Positions 60,936 to 64,000 of a stretch of 64,000 bases of DNA are shown here, one piece after another. How positions within the stretch are numbered: the stretch's first letter is position 1; every line of letters starts with the position of its first letter. Origin of the DNA: Salinimicrobium nanhaiense (lineage in GTDB: Bacteria > Bacteroidota > Bacteroidia > Flavobacteriales > Flavobacteriaceae); NCBI GenBank assembly GCA_012038135.1, contig JAAVJQ010000006.1, positions 154,952 through 218,951 of the forward strand, written 5' to 3'. The position numbers and the translations under genes were made by a program. The notes under the pieces are model-generated. The model made no database searches and was not told where the DNA came from. It saw only the letters and a program-made list of their open reading frames with translations.

Positions 60936-62063
60936 TTGAAAGAAGAATTAACTTATAAACTAAATCGAATAGCTGATATTTGGAACTCATTCCTTTTGGA
61001 ATATGAATTTTGTAAAAACAAAATAAAAATTACACCTGAAGTTCAAACGAATTATTTTGGTGATATTTTAGGTTATTTTCAAGACACATTTGATATCATA
61101 TTTGACAAAAAAGCTTCAAATTCTTATTCTGATCAATTTTCTAATCATATAAGTTTACTACAGTGCATTTATGTTCAACAAGATTTTATTGAAGAACTTC
61201 TAATAATTTTCAAATGCGGAGTAAATAAAGGAGATTTAAAAGAAGACTTAAACTATTCAATAAATCGCGAAATAAGAAATGAATTAGTTGGTCATCCAAT
61301 AAGAAAACTACGAGGGAAGTTCATTTCTTCTTGCCTATTTGCTTATAATAATAACAGGGATAAAATTGTTTATTTAAGATATCATAAAGACAATAATTTC
61401 AAGTTTGAATCAATGGAATTTTCTGTACCAGAAATCATTAATAGACATAGAAAATTCTTAGATAAATACTTTGATTTAATTTTAAATAAACTCAAAAAAA
61501 TACTCTGGGATTTCAGTAAAAAAATTGAAAATATAGAAAGCCTTATTGACAAGAAGAGTTTTATTGAAATTTTAAATATTTCTGAAGTATTTTATGAATC
61601 AATTTTTAAATACGATTTTCTTTACGACAAAGATTCCCTTCTAAAAGTCTATTCTAGAAAAGGCGAACATATAAGATATCAGAACTTGATTGACAAGTTT
61701 TACTATGACCTCAAATTTAGTTTAAAGGAAAAGAAGGAATATGCAAATCAACTGTTTGAACCAAGAAAAAAAATAAAACCGACCAATAAAGAAATACCTC
61801 TTTTTGATTTAAAATTTAAAAACTCATCAGAGATAAAGGATGTTAAAAAAGAAAAACAAATCACATACCATTATGAGCTCGGTAAGCTTGCTACTAAACG
61901 GAATCCGATGGATTTTGATTTTTTTGGCGGTACTTTAAGAAGAAAATGTTCTGAAAATGAACTGATTCTAAATGAGCTAAATCATATGAAAGCTAATATT
62001 TATGATGATGTAGAATACTATGCAGCTTATAGACTGATTTGTACAGAATTAAATGAGGATTAA
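60936..62063 (+). CDS. Unrecognised HEPN-like protein (375 aa)
   Basis: Very AT-rich gene with TTG start (MKEELTYKLNRIADIWNSFL). The N-terminal half is helical with LLQCIYVQQDFIEELLIIF and the segment REIRNELVGHPIRK (about 109-122), in which RNELVGH fits a HEPN-type R-x5-H site. The middle (LNKLKKILWDFSKKIENIES) is helical, and the C-terminus (HYELGKLATKRNPMDFDFFG) is unknown. Codon use and base composition differ from the metabolic genes at left, a sign of transfer. It could be an RNase effector of a defence system; unproven. Confidence 0.6.
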   Translation: MKEELTYKLNRIADIWNSFLLEYEFCKNKIKITPEVQTNYFGDILGYFQDTFDIIFDKKASNSYSDQFSNHISLLQCIYVQQDFIEELLIIFKCGVNKGDLKEDLNYSINREIRNELVGHPIRKLRGKFISSCLFAYNNNRDKIVYLRYHKDNNFKFESMEFSVPEIINRHRKFLDKYFDLILNKLKKILWDFSKKIENIESLIDKKSFIEILNISEVFYESIFKYDFLYDKDSLLKVYSRKGEHIRYQNLIDKFYYDLKFSLKEKKEYANQLFEPRKKIKPTNKEIPLFDLKFKNSSEIKDVKKEKQITYHYELGKLATKRNPMDFDFFGGTLRRKCSENELILNELNHMKANIYDDVEYYAAYRLICTELNED

Positions 62064-62214
62064 AAATCCAGCACATAAAAATGATTAAAACAATTTACGG
62101 AATACCTGCCAAAAATGTAGTCTTTCACTATCAACAAAAAATAACCTTTAATTGATAAATTCGGGTCCTCAATCCGCAACTTGCGTTATTCCGGACGTTG
62201 GTAACAATTTAATT

Positions 62215-62937
62215 ATGAAAAACACAAATCTGAAGTTTAAAATTAATACTCTATCAGGATATGATTTTTATCCATTTATAGAAGTTACAAATCTTATAAA
62301 ATGGTCCTTAGAACAAAGAAATAATTCATCAGATTTTAAACTGAAATCTTCTATAAATTACAACATTGTTCTACAATGCAGTACGTTTTTAGAGGGTTCA
62401 ATTGGACAAATATTTGATTCAGTTATTGAATTTAGAAAAATTAACGTATCCCAATCAGAAGATAAATACAAAATTTTTACTCTTCGATCTTTAGAAGAAT
62501 TTGATGATAAAATTGAAAAAGCGCAATGGAATAATTATCCTGAAATTTTTCATTCCCTATTTGGCTATAAATTATCTTCTAAAATGAAAGATGAAATTTG
62601 GGAAGCAATTCAAGTTATGTTTAGATTAAGGAGTGTTATAGCACACGGAAATATATTAACTATAGAATATTTTCCAATTGACGATTCTAATAGATGTGAA
62701 ATTAAAGTTCTCAAAAAGTATAATAATATTTACGAATATTTTAGCAAGAAAAAGTTAGTAGAAAAAGATGCAGTAGGTTTTGTAAATCTAATGAATGATA
62801 AAATCGCGGATTATTTTGTAGAAAAAACTTCGGCATTTATAACAGAAATTGTGAATGCAATTGAAGACAAGAGTGAAAAATCTATAGTAAAAAATAGATT
62901 GATGTATATAAATGAAAAAAACCGAGCATTAATTTAG
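62215..62937 (+). CDS. Unrecognised HEPN-like protein (240 aa)
   Basis: I choose the ATG at 62215 (MKNTNLKFKINTLSGYDFYP) rather than the upstream TTG at 62152, whose extra residues are not protein-like. The region IQVMFRLRSVIAHGNIL (about 138-154) contains RSVIAH, a HEPN R-x4-H motif, preceded by a long helical part (LQCSTFLEGSIGQIFDSVIE). This matches the general pattern of MAE_28990/ApeA-type HEPN proteins. It follows the 375-residue gene by 151 bp on the same strand. Function unknown. Confidence 0.6.
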   Translation: MKNTNLKFKINTLSGYDFYPFIEVTNLIKWSLEQRNNSSDFKLKSSINYNIVLQCSTFLEGSIGQIFDSVIEFRKINVSQSEDKYKIFTLRSLEEFDDKIEKAQWNNYPEIFHSLFGYKLSSKMKDEIWEAIQVMFRLRSVIAHGNILTIEYFPIDDSNRCEIKVLKKYNNIYEYFSKKKLVEKDAVGFVNLMNDKIADYFVEKTSAFITEIVNAIEDKSEKSIVKNRLMYINEKNRALI

Positions 62938-63214
62938 GAAGCTCTTAAAAAACTGTAGCCAACACTATTAAAAAACTATTCTTCAATCATGTTGAATCCT
63001 CGCTTGTAACGCCTTATTCTCCTGCAGATAATTAGCTCTCCAACTCTCACTATTTTGATAAGGAACATTGCCTCATTGTGATTAGGTAGTACAAAGGTAA
63101 AATCCTAAAGTAGAAGTGAATCAAGAGTGAGAACAACTAAATGATAGGACCGGCTGTTACGTGCGACAGCTCTATCTTTCAGCCACTATAATTGTCTGCT
63201 AGCCATGTGTATAG
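62938..63214. other. Spacer with a possible minus-strand promoter
   Basis: On the minus strand TTG...TACCTTTG (63087-63118) fits the Bacteroidota promoter with a 23-bp spacer. Two short frames follow: one of 30 codons starting MFLIKIVRVGELIICRR (63068 to 62976) and one without start reading VPYQNSESWRANYLQENKAL, ending at 62983. I cannot decide whether either is a gene or a remnant. Confidence 0.3.
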
Positions 63215-63427
63215 TTACAGATAAGAATTTACTTCAGCTAAGTTAACTTCAGTTATACCTGTAATCGCTAAAAATTTATTGTTCCCGGCAACTTTCTTTA
63301 AGCTCTCTTGAGTTTTCTCCGTTACATACTGCTTATTAGGAAATGAATCCGCCTCTAGGATGAAAGAAGAAAATTTTATTTTACCCGGTAACTGCTCGTA
63401 AGAATAGAAAATCAGAAAATGCCTCAT
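63215..63427 (-). CDS. Small hypothetical protein (70 aa)
   Basis: Reads MRHFLIFYSYEQLPGKIKFS at the start and ends FLAITGITEVNLAEVNSYL. The alternation of beta-like and helical segments and the complete start and stop make a real product plausible. No family recognised. Same strand as the truncated coiled-coil gene upstream. Confidence 0.45.
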   Translation of the reverse strand: MRHFLIFYSYEQLPGKIKFSSFILEADSFPNKQYVTEKTQESLKKVAGNNKFLAITGITEVNLAEVNSYL

Positions 63428-63580
63428 AATAAGTATTGTTAGAATTAATAATTAAATTATAAGAAATTTAATGGAAAATTTCAAACAGGAAAATATTTGT
63501 CTTTTTTATAAATTGTTTCCTTTGGAGATTATATTTCGGTCCATCTTCAAAAACATCAAGACAATGAAAAAGTATTTTGA

Positions 63581-63877
63581 TCATTTCACACCTTTCAAAA
63601 GGTCGTAAGGATCTAATTCAGACAAAAGCTCATCTTCAAAATCAATTAAGGGATCCAACCAATCAGCTTTTCGAAGCCCAAAGTGAAGCATTTCAATTTT
63701 GTCTTGAGTCAATTGATCCTTCTCTTCGAATTGCTTTTCAAATTGTTTTAAATATTTCCTCAGTTTTTGAGCTTCGTACCATAGATGCGATTTTTTATGT
63801 AGATCTTTAAAAGCTTCTATCTCCTGTTGAACTAACTGCTGTTTCTCCTTTTCGATTCTTTCTTGCTCCTTTCGTGG
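63581..63877 (-). pseudogene. 5'-truncated coiled-coil protein gene cut by an IS21-type end
   Basis: A minus-strand frame without start reads RKEQERIEKEKQQLVQQEIE, LWYEAQKLRKYLKQFEKQF and ends DPLIDFEDELLSELDPYDLL-KGVK at 63581. The charged heptads predict a coiled coil, and the acidic C-terminus is well formed. The frame is closed upstream by a stop at 63878-63880, exactly where the IS21-type terminal repeats begin. The gene was evidently interrupted there and lost its 5' part. Confidence 0.65.
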
Positions 63878-64000
63878 TTATTTCGGAGGGACCGTGCCAC
63901 CTATTTCGGTTCAAACAGTGCCACTTTGAAAGATACTGCAATTATATAAAAAATTAATGTTACTCGTTTTTTAGAACTCCTTTTCTTAATGATTCTCCTT
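63878..64000 (-). mobile_element. IS21-family insertion sequence, one end (rest outside window)
   Basis: Two terminal repeats of the IS21 kind, on the minus strand GTGGCACTGTTTGAACCGAA... (63901-63924) and GTGGCACGGTCCCTCCGAA... (63879-63900), share GTGGCAC-GT-CCGAAATA. Bacteroidota IS21 elements carry such multiple end repeats. Inside, a frame ends GESLRKGVLKNE (63960-64000), similar in type to the C-terminus of IstB helper ATPases. Confidence 0.6.
63960..64000 (-). CDS. istB: Probable istB C-terminal end (partial)
   Basis: Only about 12 codons are in the window: GESLRKGVLKNE then TAA (63960-63962). The GES(L/M)RK segment recalls the C-terminus of Bacteroidota IstB ATPases, and its place just inside an IS21-type end fits, since istB is the last gene of such elements. 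Identification rests on a short motif and context. Confidence 0.4.
   Translation of the reverse strand, partial: GESLRKGVLKNE

Noticed and set aside
1..64000. tRNA or rRNA genes, including a tRNA integration site for the island
   Set aside because: No cloverleaf-like or rRNA sequence was recognised by eye in the spacers; a tRNAscan or Rfam search would be needed to be certain.

Overview
The window reads as a chromosomal segment of a marine-type Flavobacteriaceae (Bacteroidota) genome. Grounds: several promoters carry the Bacteroidota -7 box TAnnTTTG and Shine-Dalgarno sites are mostly weak or absent. The protein families also fit (LytTR/LytS-type two-component pair, DUF2914, DUF3857-transglutaminase, MORN_2/YwqK repeats, DUF6922-AbiEii), as do the dispersed GTCATTC...GAATGAC and CCGGGG-type hairpin repeats. 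No rRNA, tRNA or CRISPR array was recognised.

Region 1 (1-2.3 kb): tail of a membrane protein translationally coupled to a small XRE regulator, a palindrome cluster, a RecD-like helicase on the minus strand, and a decayed XRE gene.

Region 2 (2.4-21.7 kb), almost all minus strand: a molybdenum-hydroxylase locus. Three xanthine-dehydrogenase-family enzymes are encoded: a PaoABC-like three-subunit aldehyde oxidoreductase (5.06-8.8 kb) and two two-subunit isoquinoline-1-oxidoreductase-type enzymes with Tat-type signals (2.4-5.06 and 18.97-21.7 kb). Between them lies a near-complete cofactor operon: ModE-like regulator, cysteine desulfurase, XdhC, MocA/MobA-like nucleotidyltransferase, MoaD, MoeB-rhodanese, MoaE, a MoaC-MoaB fusion, MoaA, MoeA and a TSUP permease, mostly with 4-base overlaps. 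MoaA/MoaC build the pterin, MoaD/MoaE/MoeB sulfurate it, MoaB/MoeA insert Mo, and the nucleotidyltransferase, XdhC and desulfurase mature it for the hydroxylases. A plus-strand spermidine-synthase-like gene behind a tandem-repeat promoter interrupts the array.

Region 3 (22-42 kb): ordinary metabolic and regulatory genes (thioesterase, SDR, aldo/keto reductase, quinone oxidoreductase, Fic protein with a strong palindromic operator, DUF2914, TPR-MORN protein, DUF3857 protein, LytTR/LytS pair, MotA/TolQ-like protein). Decay signs are frequent: a frameshifted methyltransferase, a K+ channel split at a nine-T run, a 3'-truncated transglutaminase gene, gene remnants and dispersed repeats.

Region 4 (42.8-64 kb): a defence island, visibly more AT-rich towards the right. 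It holds a DUF6922/AbiEii pair, a HEPN-like protein, a type I restriction-modification system with an embedded DUF4268 nuclease-like gene, a large protein with two HEPN-like segments divergent from an XRE regulator over an operator array, a complete Gabija system (GajA/GajB), an XRE regulator with two small genes behind a palindromic operator, two more HEPN-like proteins, and finally an IS21-type end that has truncated a coiled-coil gene. The recurrence of R-x4/5-H HEPN motifs in otherwise unrecognised proteins is the best lead to undescribed biology.
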